A stretch of 64,000 nucleotides of DNA from Gemmatimonas aurantiaca T-27 (GCF_000010305.1 NC_012489.1:2239646-2303645); one strand, 5' to 3'; positions 35,042 to 45,257 are shown, numbered from the stretch's first letter. A program made the numbers and translations. Notes: generated from the sequence alone by a model not told the origin.

Positions 35042-36583
35042 TCAGGGCACCTTGGCGAAACGCCGCGCGGTCATGCCCGTGGCGATCTGGTGCCCGTACT
35101 GCCGCAGGATGATGGCGGTGCTGGATTCACCCTCGACACGCACCAGGCGAACGGTCGCCGTCAGCGTCTCGGCCGGGCTTCCGGCCCCACGGTGATAGAG
35201 GGCGACCTCGTCACCGGCCTTGAGGCCCTTGGCACTGCCGGCATCGAGCAACAGGTAGCTCTGCAGGGTCGGCAACAACTCGTTCCGCTCGAGCCAGCGC
35301 ACGCTGGTCACGACATCCGGTGTGTCGAGCTGTTGGGCGGCGCTGCGCGGGGCCGCTTCACCAAACGCGGGAAGCACACGCTGCCCACCTTCGATACGCC
35401 CGGACTGACGACGCACGACCGCCACAGCGGGCCGGCCGGCCTCCACCTCGGTCACTTCGAGCACGCCGGACGGGATGGCCACGACCGTCTTGCCATCCGC
35501 CGAGCGGGACTCTCCGAAAGCCACCAGGCGCTGACCGACCGAGAAGGGCGTGCTACCGGCCGCCCCAAGTTCCACTTCGTCCGTGCGAATCGCCCGCGTG
35601 GGATAGGCGTCGTGTCCCGTTGCTTCACTGGCACCACGCCGCCGTGCGATGGATCCGGAGGCGGCACGCTGCGCCTCCGAGAGCAGGAACGGCGCCGCAT
35701 CGAACTCACCCTGACGCGGAACAGGCCGATTGGGCGGGATGATGGCCAGTGCGCGTCGTTCTGCTTCTGCGGCGTCCGGAATGTCCCGATGGAACACCGT
35801 CAGCGCTTCGCTCGTCTTGCGCGCCGCGACCTGTTCGCCCTGGGTCACGAGTCCCAGTCGGACCATGCCACGATCTTCACCCATGAGCGCACCGCGTGCG
35901 GGTGAAAGATTCAGGCGGCTGGTGTCCTGCGCCGCGGCTGCAGCCTGCGTGCTGGCGCTCACCGTGGCCGCTGCCCGAGTGCCTGCCACCGGGCGATTGT
36001 CGGCGGCTGGGGACTTGGCGGGTGGTGCGACCGGACGGGCCGCCCCGGCACTGGCCGCGACGGGTGCCGCATTGCCTTTGCCGGCCGTTTGCGCGGCCAG
36101 CGAGCCCGACGCGCTGGCGGCAGGCTTGGTCGCTGGTGGCGTGGGTAGTGTGCCTTCTCCCGCCTTGGCGAGAGCGACCTTGGGGACGCTGCTGTCGGCG
36201 GGTGCCGCGGCCACCTGGGCCGCCTTGCTGCCGCGAACGACCGTCTTGGACGGGACGGTGAGCTTCATGCCGACCCGCAATTCTGGCGCACCTTCAGTGC
36301 CCAGCTTGTTGGTTCGGGCAAGATCTCGCCACTGGTGGCCGTCGCCATAGTACCGTGCGGCGAGACTCCACAGCGTTTCACCCGCCTTCACCACATGGGT
36401 GGTGGTCTGCGCCGATACAGACGCCGAGGCTGACGCGGCGCCCTGCGCGTGCACCACCGTGGGCCGCCACACGACCAGCAGGGCCAAGGTGCCCACAATG
36501 GCAATCGCGACCTTGAACAACAGCCCCGACGCGTCTGTGCGGGTCAGGGTGGACGTCGAGGGCGCCTTCTTGGCAGCGCGCAT
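35042..36583 (-). CDS. LysM-domain exported protein of unknown function
   Basis: 513 residues from the ATG at 36583; a TTG five codons upstream is also in frame. A basic start and a hydrophobic segment (about 22-43, ending VHAQ) act as signal peptide or anchor. One LysM domain (about 60-110: HVVKAGETLWSLAARYYGDG, LRVGMKLTVPSKT) should bind peptidoglycan. An Ala/Pro-rich, low-complexity region (about 115-215) leads to a C-terminal part (about 250-510) I do not recognise, with repeated VRL/VEGES and GDEVALYH beta-rich segments. Possibly a wall-associated scaffold. Downstream of ssb. Confidence 0.8.
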   Translation of the reverse strand: MRAAKKAPSTSTLTRTDASGLLFKVAIAIVGTLALLVVWRPTVVHAQGAASASASVSAQTTTHVVKAGETLWSLAARYYGDGHQWRDLARTNKLGTEGAPELRVGMKLTVPSKTVVRGSKAAQVAAAPADSSVPKVALAKAGEGTLPTPPATKPAASASGSLAAQTAGKGNAAPVAASAGAARPVAPPAKSPAADNRPVAGTRAAATVSASTQAAAAAQDTSRLNLSPARGALMGEDRGMVRLGLVTQGEQVAARKTSEALTVFHRDIPDAAEAERRALAIIPPNRPVPRQGEFDAAPFLLSEAQRAASGSIARRRGASEATGHDAYPTRAIRTDEVELGAAGSTPFSVGQRLVAFGESRSADGKTVVAIPSGVLEVTEVEAGRPAVAVVRRQSGRIEGGQRVLPAFGEAAPRSAAQQLDTPDVVTSVRWLERNELLPTLQSYLLLDAGSAKGLKAGDEVALYHRGAGSPAETLTATVRLVRVEGESSTAIILRQYGHQIATGMTARRFAKVP

Positions 36584-36788
36584 CAGTGAATGTCCCAAGG
36601 TGAAAAGAAGTCGTCACGCCGGCTATCACACCGGAGACGCACGCCATCCATCCCCGTAACGCGCGCACCGTCACTCCGGTGGCGTCCACCATTTCAATTC
36701 CTGCATCCTCCCGAAGAAAGGCGTGGAGCCACCACCCAGTGGCACCCGTGAAGGCGCCGGCGATGGCCCCAGCCAACGGCAATCGCGA

Positions 36789-37301
36789 TCAGAACGGCAG
36801 ATCGTCGTCTTCGTCCTGCAACGCGCCCGGGAAGTCCGAGAAGTCGTCATTGGCCGCCGCGCCAGCGGCCGCCGCCTTGGGCCGAGCCGCAGCCGGCGCC
36901 GACCGGCGCGGCGCGGCCTCGTAGTCCTCACCCGCGGCGGCCCCACCCCCGGCCCGCCCGCCAAGCAGCATCAGCTCACGCACCCGGATCTCGGTGGTGT
37001 AGCGCGTCTGGCCGTCCTTGTCCTGCCACTGCCGGTATTCGATCTCGCCTTCCACGTAGATCTTCTCACCCTTGCGGACGTATTTCTCCACCACATCGGC
37101 AAGCCCCGATCCACGGGAGTTGTTCCAGACCACACACCGATGCCATTCGGTCTTTTCCTGCTTGGTGCCGCTCTGATCCGTCCAGTTGCGGCCGGTGGCC
37201 AGCGAGAACTGGGCGACGCGGCCGCCGGTGCCGACCGTGCGCACTTCGGGATCGCCCCCGACGTTGCCGATCAGAATGACCTTGTTCAGGCTGCGACTCA
37301 C
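36789..37301 (-). CDS. ssb: Single-stranded DNA-binding protein
   Basis: 170 residues from the GTG at 37301, with GGAGG 4 nt upstream; the longer frame to 37475 lacks family similarity. OB-fold with SLNKVILIGNVGGDPEVRT, AQFSLATGRNW and EWHRCVVWNN. A disordered Ala/Pro-rich linker and the canonical acidic tip ending DDDLPF, which recruits repair and replication proteins, complete it. The frame stays open directly after the TGA, but the intact tip shows the true end is here. Confidence 0.95.
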   Translation of the reverse strand: MSRSLNKVILIGNVGGDPEVRTVGTGGRVAQFSLATGRNWTDQSGTKQEKTEWHRCVVWNNSRGSGLADVVEKYVRKGEKIYVEGEIEYRQWQDKDGQTRYTTEIRVRELMLLGGRAGGGAAAGEDYEAAPRRSAPAAARPKAAAAGAAANDDFSDFPGALQDEDDDLPF

Positions 37302-37476
37302 GATGCCTCCTCGCGCGCGACGCGCGATGCGATTGGAAAACGGGCTCAGCGACGACAATTGGCAAGCCCAGTGCGAGACCGGGACTTCCCTCGGCCTCGA
37401 TGAGCGCAAGGTAGAAGTGTGTTGAAGAGGGTACATAACCCGTCCGACGCGGCCATGCTCCTTCCTACGCACCACG

Positions 37477-38007
37477 CTACCCCATCAAGCTCTCGGTATC
37501 CAGTGACGTGCGTGGGCGGTCGCGGCGCAGGACCAGCGCGTCCTCGTCGGGATGCTGGTAGTACCCGCGACGACGGCCAACCATCCGGAATCCGCGGGCG
37601 GCATACAGACGCCGAGCCGGCGTGTTGGACTCCCGAACCTCGAGGAACACGGCCGACGCCAGTGTCTCATCGGCCGACGCCAGTGCCTCATCCAGCAGCA
37701 CGCCGGCCACACCTTTCCCACGTACCGACGGGTCCACGCAGATATTCGCCACCTCACGCTCGTCGAGCGCGATCAGCAACGCGCAGTAGCCTACCACGCT
37801 CCCCTGCGCATCCACCGCGACCCGCAGTCGCGCATGGGCCCGCCGCAGAAGCACGGTGAAGGCATTGGGTGGCCAGGGATCGCTGAACGAGCGCGCCTCG
37901 ATGCCGGACACCACGTCCACGTCGTCTGGCGACATGGCCCGTATGTAGACGGCGATGGGAACACCCGTGCGAGCCTCGTCCCCGGTCGGATCCGGCGAGT
38001 CGGTCAC
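37477..38007 (-). CDS. rimI: Ribosomal protein S18-alanine N-acetyltransferase-like GNAT
   Basis: About 176 residues from the GTG at 38007, 4 nt after the tsaB stop; a longer frame to 38061 overlaps tsaB. GNAT fold with the RimI signatures IEARSFSDPWPPNAF, acetyl-CoA loop VRGKGVAGVLL, FLEVRESNTPARRLY, GFRMVGRRRGYY and EDALVL. RimI-like enzymes acetylate the N-terminus of S18; the gene often neighbours tsaB, as here. A 21-bp tandem duplication lies in the helix after the CoA loop. Confidence 0.9.
   Translation of the reverse strand: MTDSPDPTGDEARTGVPIAVYIRAMSPDDVDVVSGIEARSFSDPWPPNAFTVLLRRAHARLRVAVDAQGSVVGYCALLIALDEREVANICVDPSVRGKGVAGVLLDEALASADETLASAVFLEVRESNTPARRLYAARGFRMVGRRRGYYQHPDEDALVLRRDRPRTSLDTESLMG
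37651..37692. repeat. 21-bp tandem duplication inside rimI
   Basis: Two adjacent 21-bp units (37651-37671, 37672-37692) differ at one base. They encode DEALASA and DETLASA in the helix after the acetyl-CoA loop. The helix length still matches E. coli RimI as I recall it, so the duplication is tolerated. Confidence 0.8.
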
Positions 38008-38011
38008 ACCA

Positions 38012-38701
38012 TCATCCGGCGTTGAGCGGCAATGACAACAACGGCGGCAGCGCTCGCCCATGCGACGCTTCCCACTTCACCTGCGCCTCCGCCAATCGCC
38101 CATACTGGGGCTCCCACGACGCCAAGTCCACCGGCCGATCACGCCAGGGCCCATCAACCTGCGGTAACAGCGCAGCCCGTGGGACCACCGTCGCCACACC
38201 CGGGAGCTCTTCAGGCGAAGTCACCACCGCCACACGCTGCGACGCCTGCGTTTGTGCGAGCAATTCGCCGATGGGAATGCGGGCGGCAGGTCCCGCCGCT
38301 GCTACCCGCCCCGTCGGCCACCGATGCACGGGCAAGACGTACCGCTCCCCACGCAAGGCGTCGGCGTGCAGCACCAGATCGCCGGAGATCGACGGCGGCA
38401 GCGCCGCGGCGGCCAGCAACATGCTCGGAACACCATACAACGGCAGACCGGATCCATAGCCCAGCCCTTTCACCAGCGAGGCCGCGATCCGGAGCGACGT
38501 GAAGCTGCCAGGACCATCTCCGCACACCAGGGCGCTCAAAGCCGAGGGTTGGATTCCCCCCTCGCGCAGGACGTCCTGCACGGCCGGAAACAACCCATCA
38601 CTCTGCCCTGCCCCCATCGCCACTTCACGTTCCGCCAGCACACGGTCCCCCTCCACCAGCGCCACGCTGCCGGCTGTCGTGGAGGCTTCCAGAATGAGCA
38701 T
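38012..38701 (-). CDS. tsaB: tRNA t6A37 biosynthesis protein TsaB
   Basis: 229 residues from the ATG at 38701, which matches the usual family start (LILEASTTAGSVALV). A longer frame to 38785 adds an Ala/Ser/Gly-rich extension. VCGDGPGSFTSLRIAASLVKGLGYG is the conserved ASKHA-type motif. TsaB partners TsaD and TsaE to transfer threonylcarbamoyl to A37 of ANN-decoding tRNAs. tsaE is nearby at 40394, tsaD is not in the window, and an HD-GYP gene separates the two. Confidence 0.93.
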   Translation of the reverse strand: MLILEASTTAGSVALVEGDRVLAEREVAMGAGQSDGLFPAVQDVLREGGIQPSALSALVCGDGPGSFTSLRIAASLVKGLGYGSGLPLYGVPSMLLAAAALPPSISGDLVLHADALRGERYVLPVHRWPTGRVAAAGPAARIPIGELLAQTQASQRVAVVTSPEELPGVATVVPRAALLPQVDGPWRDRPVDLASWEPQYGRLAEAQVKWEASHGRALPPLLSLPLNAG

Positions 38702-38828
38702 GACACCACCCAGCGCCGACCCGGCGGGAACGGCGGCGGAACCGGCGGAAGAATCCAATGCGGAGGACATGCCGCAGTTTATCACCGGGTTCGCGCTCCG
38801 CGCGCGGCCCCCCGGGGGATGCCCGCGC

Positions 38829-40304
38829 TCAGGCGGCGCGAACCGTCCTCGCGGCTGGCGGCGGCGCGCCGTGGTGTTGCAGGGCTTCGAAGCCGTTCTC
38901 GGTCACTTCAGCCAACTCGGCCAGCACGCCACCTTCGGCCAGGGCAATGGCCGCATCCAGCACGTGTGGATCGAAGGCGGTCCCACGGTCACGGGACATG
39001 ATGCCGACCACTGCTGGCACGGTGAGCCCTTCCCGATACGGACGATTGGCCGTCAGCGCTTCGTACACGTCGGAGACGGCCAGCACGCGCGCCATGGTCC
39101 CCACCTGCTCGCCGGAGAGGCGCCATGGATATCCACGACCGTCCAACCGCTCGTGATGCTGCGCGGCGGCATCGGCAAAATGTTCGAACGCCTGTACGTG
39201 GCGAAGAATTTCGAGGGTCCAGGTGGGGTGCTTGCGCACTTCCACGAATTCTTCGTCGGTCAGTTTCGCCGGTTTGTCGAGAATGCGATTGGACACACCG
39301 AGCTTGCCGATGTCGTGCAACAATCCCGCACGCAATACATCGCGACTGGTCTGTGCATCAGCGCCCAGCGCGCCCATGATACGGACCGCATACCGCGCCA
39401 CATTGGTTGAATGCCGTGCGGTGTACGGCGTCTTGGCATCGATGACCGCCGCAAAGGCGAAGGCGATGCGATCGAGACGTTCTGGCGTGGCCACCATCGG
39501 GGTGAGACCAGGTTCGAGCGCGATCACCTGTTGCTCCAGATGCACGATGTCGGTCAGACGATCCCACCAGACCTGGTCGGACTTCCACGACAGCAGGCGA
39601 TCGACGAGTGCGGGATCGAACCAGGTTCCTCGACGTGCCCGTGCCATCTCGGTGGCGCCACGCACACCGTGCTCGATCCAATACGCCTCGAAGGTCTGCG
39701 CGAGCAGCAGGATGCGGGAGAGCAGCGGAATGTCGTTCCCGGCCAGTCCCACCGGATGCCCCAATCCGCACCAGTGTTCGTCGACATGCAGGATCGCCTC
39801 ACCCGTAGCGGTGGGGAACCCGAGCACATGCGCGATCTGTGCCCCGCGTTCGCACCGCGTCTGGATGATCTCCCGCGTCAGCGACGGTGTGCGCGCGACC
39901 TGCAGGAAATGTTTGATGCGCGAGAGCGGATCGAGACCGATACCGCAACTCTTGGCAGTACGCATGGCCAGACGCCAGCGATCATGCCAATCGACGAGTC
40001 GCATGCTGCGCTTGAGTGCCTGATCGTCACTGCCGAACAGTGCCGACATGCGTGCCGCATTGCTGGAGCAACCGGAGTCTTTCAGCAGCGAGGCGTAGTA
40101 CAGGGCCGCACGCGATTCCGCATCGAGGCCGAGATCTTCGCTCAAGCGCAAGGCAATGAGCGTGGTGCGCAGGGTGTGACCGGGTCGCTGACCTTCGGTG
40201 AGGTCGAGGGCGTACGTGAGTGCCGAAATCACTTCGGCCAGACGCACGGTGGCGCCCTCACGACCAGGTGACGGGAACAGCGGCTGCACCACGGCGTCCG
40301 ACAT
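38829..40304 (-). CDS. HD-GYP domain protein (probable c-di-GMP phosphodiesterase) with a second HD-like N-domain
   Basis: 491 residues. The C-terminal HD-GYP domain (about 285-460) is complete: HSTNVARYAVRI, LLHDIGKLGVSNRIL, a metal-binding RKHPTWTLEIL, HHERLDGRGYPW, and DVYEALTANRPYR. The N-terminal half (about 20-230) shows a second, divergent HD-type helical domain (TLRTTLIALRLSEDLGL, YYASLLKDSGCSS, HVDEHWCGLGHPVGL), in which the HD pair is replaced by KD. No membrane segment or receiver domain. Likely hydrolyses c-di-GMP. It sits between tsaE and tsaB. Confidence 0.88.
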   Translation of the reverse strand: MSDAVVQPLFPSPGREGATVRLAEVISALTYALDLTEGQRPGHTLRTTLIALRLSEDLGLDAESRAALYYASLLKDSGCSSNAARMSALFGSDDQALKRSMRLVDWHDRWRLAMRTAKSCGIGLDPLSRIKHFLQVARTPSLTREIIQTRCERGAQIAHVLGFPTATGEAILHVDEHWCGLGHPVGLAGNDIPLLSRILLLAQTFEAYWIEHGVRGATEMARARRGTWFDPALVDRLLSWKSDQVWWDRLTDIVHLEQQVIALEPGLTPMVATPERLDRIAFAFAAVIDAKTPYTARHSTNVARYAVRIMGALGADAQTSRDVLRAGLLHDIGKLGVSNRILDKPAKLTDEEFVEVRKHPTWTLEILRHVQAFEHFADAAAQHHERLDGRGYPWRLSGEQVGTMARVLAVSDVYEALTANRPYREGLTVPAVVGIMSRDRGTAFDPHVLDAAIALAEGGVLAELAEVTENGFEALQHHGAPPPAARTVRAA

Positions 40305-40325
40305 CGACCTGGCTATTCAGGGAAG

Positions 40326-40350
40326 CCCACACGGCTCCACGACGTGTGGG
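40326..40350. other. Stem-loop between tsaE and the HD-GYP gene
   Basis: A perfect 7-bp inverted repeat (CCCACAC / GTGTGGG, 11-nt loop) in the 89-nt gap. No T-run follows on either strand, so it is at most a weak pause or processing site. Confidence 0.3.
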
Positions 40351-40393
40351 GCGCTCCCCCTAGGACGACGAGCACGGCCAACCGTTACCCAGC

Positions 40394-40873
40394 CTACCGC
40401 ACGCCACCCCTCGGCGCATGCACCTTGAGGAGGCGTCGACCAGGGTGATCGGGGTCGTGTGCCAACGAGATGCCGATGGTGTCGGAGGGCAGCATCTTCG
40501 CTGCGCGATCGGGCCACTCCACCAGCAGGACCGGCGACTGATCGACCAGCTCATCCCATCCCAGTGCCTCGAGATCGGACGGCCCTTTCAGGCGATACAA
40601 ATCGACGTGCACAATGGGCCCACGTGGTGCCGCATACTGTTGTACCAGGGAGAAGGTCGGACTGGTGACGGCATCGAGCGCCAATACGCCAAGCCCGGCG
40701 CACAGGGCACGGGCGAGCGTGGTCTTGCCGGTTCCCAGATCGCCCTCGAGCGTGATCACCGTTGGACGTGGCAACACGGCGCCGAGGGCCTTGCCCCAGG
40801 CGTCGAGCGAATCACGATCGGGATTGCGCGGTGCCCCACGCCCGAGGAGATGGGCCAGCGTTTCAGCGACCAC
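40394..40873 (-). CDS. tsaE: tRNA t6A37 biosynthesis ATPase TsaE
   Basis: 159 residues from the GTG at 40873, supported by GGAGG 5 nt upstream. It overlaps the uvrB end by 11 nt. A much longer frame upstream is only out-of-frame uvrB sequence. Walker [16 protein letters not shown], then [17 protein letters not shown] and LLVEWPDRA, all diagnostic for TsaE. The ATPase drives turnover of the TsaBD complex. Confidence 0.94.
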   Translation of the reverse strand: MVAETLAHLLGRGAPRNPDRDSLDAWGKALGAVLPRPTVITLEGDLGTGKTTLARALCAGLGVLALDAVTSPTFSLVQQYAAPRGPIVHVDLYRLKGPSDLEALGWDELVDQSPVLLVEWPDRAAKMLPSDTIGISLAHDPDHPGRRLLKVHAPRGGVR

Positions 40874-42965
40874 GACGTCCTCCCCCAGCGCGTCGCTGGG
40901 GCGCACTGCCGGGCGGCCGCTTGGGAGCCTGTGCGTTGCCACGTGCTTCGGACGGGGCCTGGCCCAGTGCAGTACGCACTTCGAACAGTTGGTCACGCAG
41001 ACGGGCCGCCGCCTCGAAGTCCAGCGCCACCGCCGCTTCCCGCATGGCGATCTCGAGTTCGCCGACCAGTGTCTCCAACTCTTCACGGCTGCGTGGTGCC
41101 GATTCGCTCGCCAGACGACGAGGCGCCGGTGCTTCGCCCTCACGCTCCACACGGGCATCCGCCACACGCGTGATGAAACGGACTTCATCAACGCTCTTGG
41201 TGACACCACGAGGCACGATGCCATGCGCCTCGTTGTGCTCCCGCTGAATCGTGCGCCGCCGCGTGGTTTCGTCGATGGCGCGTTGCATCGAACCGGTGAT
41301 CCGATCTCCGTACAGAATGGCCATGCCATGCAGATTGCGCGCGGCACGCCCAATGGTCTGAATGAGTGAACGATCACTGCGCAAAAACCCTTCCTGGTCG
41401 GCGTCGAGAATCGCCACCAGCGACACCTCGGGCATGTCGAGCCCTTCGCGCAGCAGGTTGATACCCACCAACACATCGAATTCCCCGAGCCGCAGGCCGC
41501 GCACGATTTCCATGCGCTCGATGGCGTCGATATCGGAGTGCATGTAGCGCACCCGCACTCCCATCTGCTGCAGGTAGTCGGTGAGATCTTCCGACATGCG
41601 CTTGGTGAGCGTGGTGACCAGCACCCGCTCGCCGCGTCGCTCCCGTGCCCGGATCTCGTGCAACAGATCGTCCACCTGCCCCTTCACCGGGCGCACTTCG
41701 AGCACCGGATCGAGCAGCCCCGTGGGTCGAATCACCTGCTCCACCACCACGCCTTCGGACAACTGCAATTCCAGTTCGCCCGGAGTGGCCGATACGTTCA
41801 CGAGGCGCGGCACCAACGACATGAATTCGTCGAACACCAACGGTCGGTTGTCCAACGCGCTGGGCAACCGAAATCCATAGTCCACCAGCGTGAGCTTTCG
41901 TGCCCGATCGCCGTTGTACATGGCGCGGATCTGCGGCAACGTGACGTGGGACTCGTCGACCACCACGAGATAGTCATCGGGGAAATAGTCGAGCAGACAG
42001 GCCGGGCGTTCACCCGCTTCGCGTCCACTGATATGTCGCGAATAGTTCTCGATGCCGGCACAGGTGCCGATTTCCATCAGCATCTCGAGATCGAATTGCG
42101 TGCGCTGCTCGAGACGCTGCGCCTCCAGCAACTTGCCGGCCATGCGCAGTTCGGCCAGCCGTGTCGCCAGCTCGTCGCGAATGGCCATCGACGCGCGCTC
42201 GATGGTGGGACGGTTCGTGATGAAGTGTTTGGCCGGGTAGATGGCCATGCGCTCCAGGGCCGCAATCGTCTCACCGGTGACCGGATCGATTTTCGAGATG
42301 CGCTCGATCTCATCGCCCCACAACTCGATACGCACTGCCTGCTCCTCGTAGGCCGGCAGGATCTCCACCGTGTCTCCACGCACCCGAAACGTGCCCCGCT
42401 CGAAAGCCACGTCGTTGCGCAGATACTGAATGCCGACCAGGGCCCGCAGGATGTCGTCCCGGGCGATCTGCTGTCCGCGCGACAGCGCCACCATGCGCTC
42501 GCGGTACTGCACCGGATCACCGAGACCGTAGATGGCCGACACCGTGGAAACGATCACGACATCGTCGCGCTCCATCAATGACGAGGTCGCGCGCAGTCGC
42601 AGCCGGTCGATGTCCTCGTTGATGCTGGCGTCCTTCTCGATGTACGTATCGCTCGAGGGGACATACGCCTCGGGCTGATAGTAGTCGTAGTACGAGATGA
42701 AGTACTCAACGGCGTTGTTCGGGAAAAACGACTTGAGTTCCCCGTACAACTGCGCGGCCAGCGTCTTGTTGTGCGACAGGACGAGCGTGGGACGCCCCCA
42801 GTCGGCGATGACATTCGCCATGGTCATTGTCTTGCCCGAACCCGTGACGCCGAGCAGCGTCTGAATCCGGTCGCCACGATGCAGGCCGGAGGAGAGTTCG
42901 GTGATCGCTCGCGGCTGGTCGCCAGCGGGGGCGAAGGGAGCATGCAGTCGAAACGGCGCAGTCAT
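40863..42965 (-). CDS. uvrB: Excinuclease ABC subunit B
   Basis: 700 residues from the ATG at 42965 ([20 protein letters not shown]); an upstream in-frame ATG at 42992 adds nine residues. Walker [14 protein letters not shown], the beta-hairpin [20 protein letters not shown] that inserts into [23 protein letters not shown], helicase motifs [20 protein letters not shown] and QTIGRAARN, and a C-terminal UVR motif ([19 protein letters not shown]). It verifies damage in nucleotide excision repair. First gene of the tsaE-HD-GYP-tsaB-rimI-ssb run. Confidence 0.97.
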   Translation of the reverse strand: MTAPFRLHAPFAPAGDQPRAITELSSGLHRGDRIQTLLGVTGSGKTMTMANVIADWGRPTLVLSHNKTLAAQLYGELKSFFPNNAVEYFISYYDYYQPEAYVPSSDTYIEKDASINEDIDRLRLRATSSLMERDDVVIVSTVSAIYGLGDPVQYRERMVALSRGQQIARDDILRALVGIQYLRNDVAFERGTFRVRGDTVEILPAYEEQAVRIELWGDEIERISKIDPVTGETIAALERMAIYPAKHFITNRPTIERASMAIRDELATRLAELRMAGKLLEAQRLEQRTQFDLEMLMEIGTCAGIENYSRHISGREAGERPACLLDYFPDDYLVVVDESHVTLPQIRAMYNGDRARKLTLVDYGFRLPSALDNRPLVFDEFMSLVPRLVNVSATPGELELQLSEGVVVEQVIRPTGLLDPVLEVRPVKGQVDDLLHEIRARERRGERVLVTTLTKRMSEDLTDYLQQMGVRVRYMHSDIDAIERMEIVRGLRLGEFDVLVGINLLREGLDMPEVSLVAILDADQEGFLRSDRSLIQTIGRAARNLHGMAILYGDRITGSMQRAIDETTRRRTIQREHNEAHGIVPRGVTKSVDEVRFITRVADARVEREGEAPAPRRLASESAPRSREELETLVGELEIAMREAAVALDFEAAARLRDQLFEVRTALGQAPSEARGNAQAPKRPPGSAPQRRAGGGRRGR

Positions 42966-43035
42966 TCTTCCAATATAGCACAATGTCGGCATTTATTCGG
43001 GATACCAATTGCGACCAGAATCTTCCCGATCCGAC

Positions 43036-43062
43036 TTTAGGCCTATCGCCCGCTGCCGATAC
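43036..43062 (+). promoter_or_regulatory. Possible sigma-28 (FliA-type) promoter for the chemoreceptor gene
   Basis: GCCGATAC (43055-43062) matches 7 of 8 positions of the sigma-28 -10 consensus. The octamer 11 bp upstream (TTTAGGCC) is a poor -35 match. It lies about 108 bp before the chemoreceptor ATG. Motif evidence only. Confidence 0.25.
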
Positions 43063-43169
43063 TCGGGCCAAGAGCTCCCGCCTCGCAGTCGAAGGCCATT
43101 TGCAAGAATGTCACAGTTGATCACCGTTTTGTTACGGCTGGTCGACTTTCAACCGTACGAAGGGGTACG

Positions 43170-45257
43170 ATGCGTGTGATTGTCCGATGGTTCACCCACC
43201 TTTCGCTTCGCGGCCAGCTTTGGCGCACACTCGGGCTCGGCATTGCCGCCGGCGCGGGGGCGACGCTGGTCTCGTTGTTCGCATTGAAGGGCGTCGCACG
43301 CGATGCCCGAGCCCTGGAATCGCAGGCCATCCTGCCGCTGGCCGCGTCGGGACATCTGCAGGGTGAAGTGCACCGTGTGCGCGCGGCCTATCGCGACCTC
43401 GCGTACGACACGACGCTGCGTACCGAAGCACGGGCCGAGCTCACGCGCGCCATCGTACGCGTCGATTCGCTCTACCGCACGGTAGCGGTCACCATGACGG
43501 CCTCGGAAGATCGTGCGGTGCTGGATGCCTTCTATCAGCGCTGGTCTGCCGCGCAGCCCTCGCTCGCCTCGATGATGGACCGCGTGGCACAGGGACAACA
43601 GACCGAGGCGCTGGCGGTGCTGCACGGGCCGCTCAAGCGAGCCATGCTCTCCGTCGACTCGTCGCTTGCCCGCGTCACCGATCGTCAGGCATATGCCGCG
43701 GTTGGGTTGGCGATCGCGGCCGATGCGCAGGTGACGCGCAGTCTCTGGTTGGCCCTGGCCACACTGCTGGTCGGCATCTGTGCCGCATCGATTCTTGCCA
43801 GCCTGGTCATCGGGCGCGTGAGCAATTCGTTGGCCCAGGTGCGTGATCGCCTCACCTCGCTGCAGCAGCACTGTATGGCGGGGCTGGAATCGGCCACGTC
43901 TGCCCTGGCGGTGGGCAATCTCGATGAACAAGTCGTGGCACGCACTACGCCCGTGGAGATCTCCGGCGGTGATGAGATTGCGGCCGTGGCGAGCGAGCTC
44001 AATGCCACGATTGCTCGCGCCCAAGCCGGTATCCAGTCGTATTCGCGAGCGGTGGTGACGATTCGTGCGATGCTGGCCGAGACGGGACGTGTCGTGGGTC
44101 GTGCGCGTCTGGGGGATACCGCGGCGCGCGCAGAGAGCGACCGCTTTGCCGGTGCGTTTGCACAACTGCTCACCGACTTCAATCAGGCGCAGGATGCCGC
44201 TCGCGAACCGGTCGTTGCCGCACTGGCCGTGTTGGAGCGTGTCGCCGAGCGTGATCTGTCGGTGCGGGTGAAGGGCGAATTCCCCGGTGATCATGCCCGC
44301 CTGGCGTCCGCGATCAATATCGCGGTGGTCAACGTCTCCGATGCGTTGTGCAAGGTGGAAGTGGCCGCCGAGCAGATTGCCAGCGCCTCGTATCAGGTCA
44401 ACGGTGGTGGCCAGGAGATGGCCTACACGATGGCCAACCAGGCCGAGTCGATCGAAGGCATCACGCGCGCCATGCAGGAACAGACCGCCGCGACCGCTCG
44501 CACGACGGAGACACTCGGTCAGACGCGTGAGCTGTCGGTGGAGATGCGCGGCCGATTGCACGAGGGCACCAAGTCCATGCGCGAGTTGTCCGAGGCCATG
44601 GCCCGCATGCGTGGATCGGCCGAGCGTACGGCGCAGATCGTGAAGACCATCGACGAGATCTCCTTCCAGACCAACCTGCTGGCCCTGAATGCGGCCGTGG
44701 AAGCCGCGCGCGCCGGTGATGCTGGCCGTGGGTTCGCCGTGGTGGCGGGCGAAGTGCGGCAGTTGGCCATTCGTGCCGCATCGGCCGCGCGCGAAACTGC
44801 AACGCTCATCGAAGAAACCGTGACCACCACGCGCGAAAGCACGATGATCAGTGACCACGTACGGTCGCAGCTTGATGTCATCGACGCCGATGCGGATCGT
44901 GTTGCGACTCTGGTACAGGAAGTGGCGGACGATTGCCGCATCCAGCGCGATCAGATTGCCCAGGTCAATGAGGCGGTGGCGCGGGTCAGCGAACAGACGC
45001 AGACCGCGGCCGCATCGGCGGAAGAATCAGCGACCGCCGCCGACGAACTCGACGCACAGGCAGCGACCATGCGTGATCTGGTGCGTTGTTTCCTGGTGCA
45101 GGATTCGAAGGGGGGGGCACGCACGATGGCCCGTCGTATTCCGCATGAAGCGCCGAATCATCCGGTGCGCGAGCGCCGCGATGTGCCAGCGGTGCGAAAG
45201 GCCGCTCCCGCACGTGCGGCAGCGCAGCCACGCCGTCCTCACGCTGCGGTGGGTTGA
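43170..45257 (+). CDS. Methyl-accepting chemotaxis protein
   Basis: 695 residues; GAAGGGG lies 4 nt before the ATG. Membrane helices at about 17-40 and 188-213 frame a mostly helical periplasmic sensor domain (4HB_MCP-like). HAMP-like segments follow (about 215-390), then the cytoplasmic coiled coil with the hairpin tip [20 protein letters not shown] plus [20 protein letters not shown]. The tail (about 640-695) is basic and Pro/Ala-rich, without an obvious CheR-binding pentapeptide. It should control a CheA/CheW pathway, none of which is in this window. Ligand unknown. Confidence 0.93.
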   Translation: MRVIVRWFTHLSLRGQLWRTLGLGIAAGAGATLVSLFALKGVARDARALESQAILPLAASGHLQGEVHRVRAAYRDLAYDTTLRTEARAELTRAIVRVDSLYRTVAVTMTASEDRAVLDAFYQRWSAAQPSLASMMDRVAQGQQTEALAVLHGPLKRAMLSVDSSLARVTDRQAYAAVGLAIAADAQVTRSLWLALATLLVGICAASILASLVIGRVSNSLAQVRDRLTSLQQHCMAGLESATSALAVGNLDEQVVARTTPVEISGGDEIAAVASELNATIARAQAGIQSYSRAVVTIRAMLAETGRVVGRARLGDTAARAESDRFAGAFAQLLTDFNQAQDAAREPVVAALAVLERVAERDLSVRVKGEFPGDHARLASAINIAVVNVSDALCKVEVAAEQIASASYQVNGGGQEMAYTMANQAESIEGITRAMQEQTAATARTTETLGQTRELSVEMRGRLHEGTKSMRELSEAMARMRGSAERTAQIVKTIDEISFQTNLLALNAAVEAARAGDAGRGFAVVAGEVRQLAIRAASAARETATLIEETVTTTRESTMISDHVRSQLDVIDADADRVATLVQEVADDCRIQRDQIAQVNEAVARVSEQTQTAAASAEESATAADELDAQAATMRDLVRCFLVQDSKGGARTMARRIPHEAPNHPVRERRDVPAVRKAAPARAAAQPRRPHAAVG

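Noticed and set aside
40874-41476. N-terminal extension of the tsaE frame
   Set aside because: Out-of-frame uvrB sequence; the GTG at 40873 with a good ribosome site gives the normal TsaE length.
43149-44858. A 569-codon frame on the minus strand opposite the chemoreceptor
   Set aside because: Low-complexity His/Arg/Gly composition, and the opposite strand has unmistakable chemoreceptor motifs.
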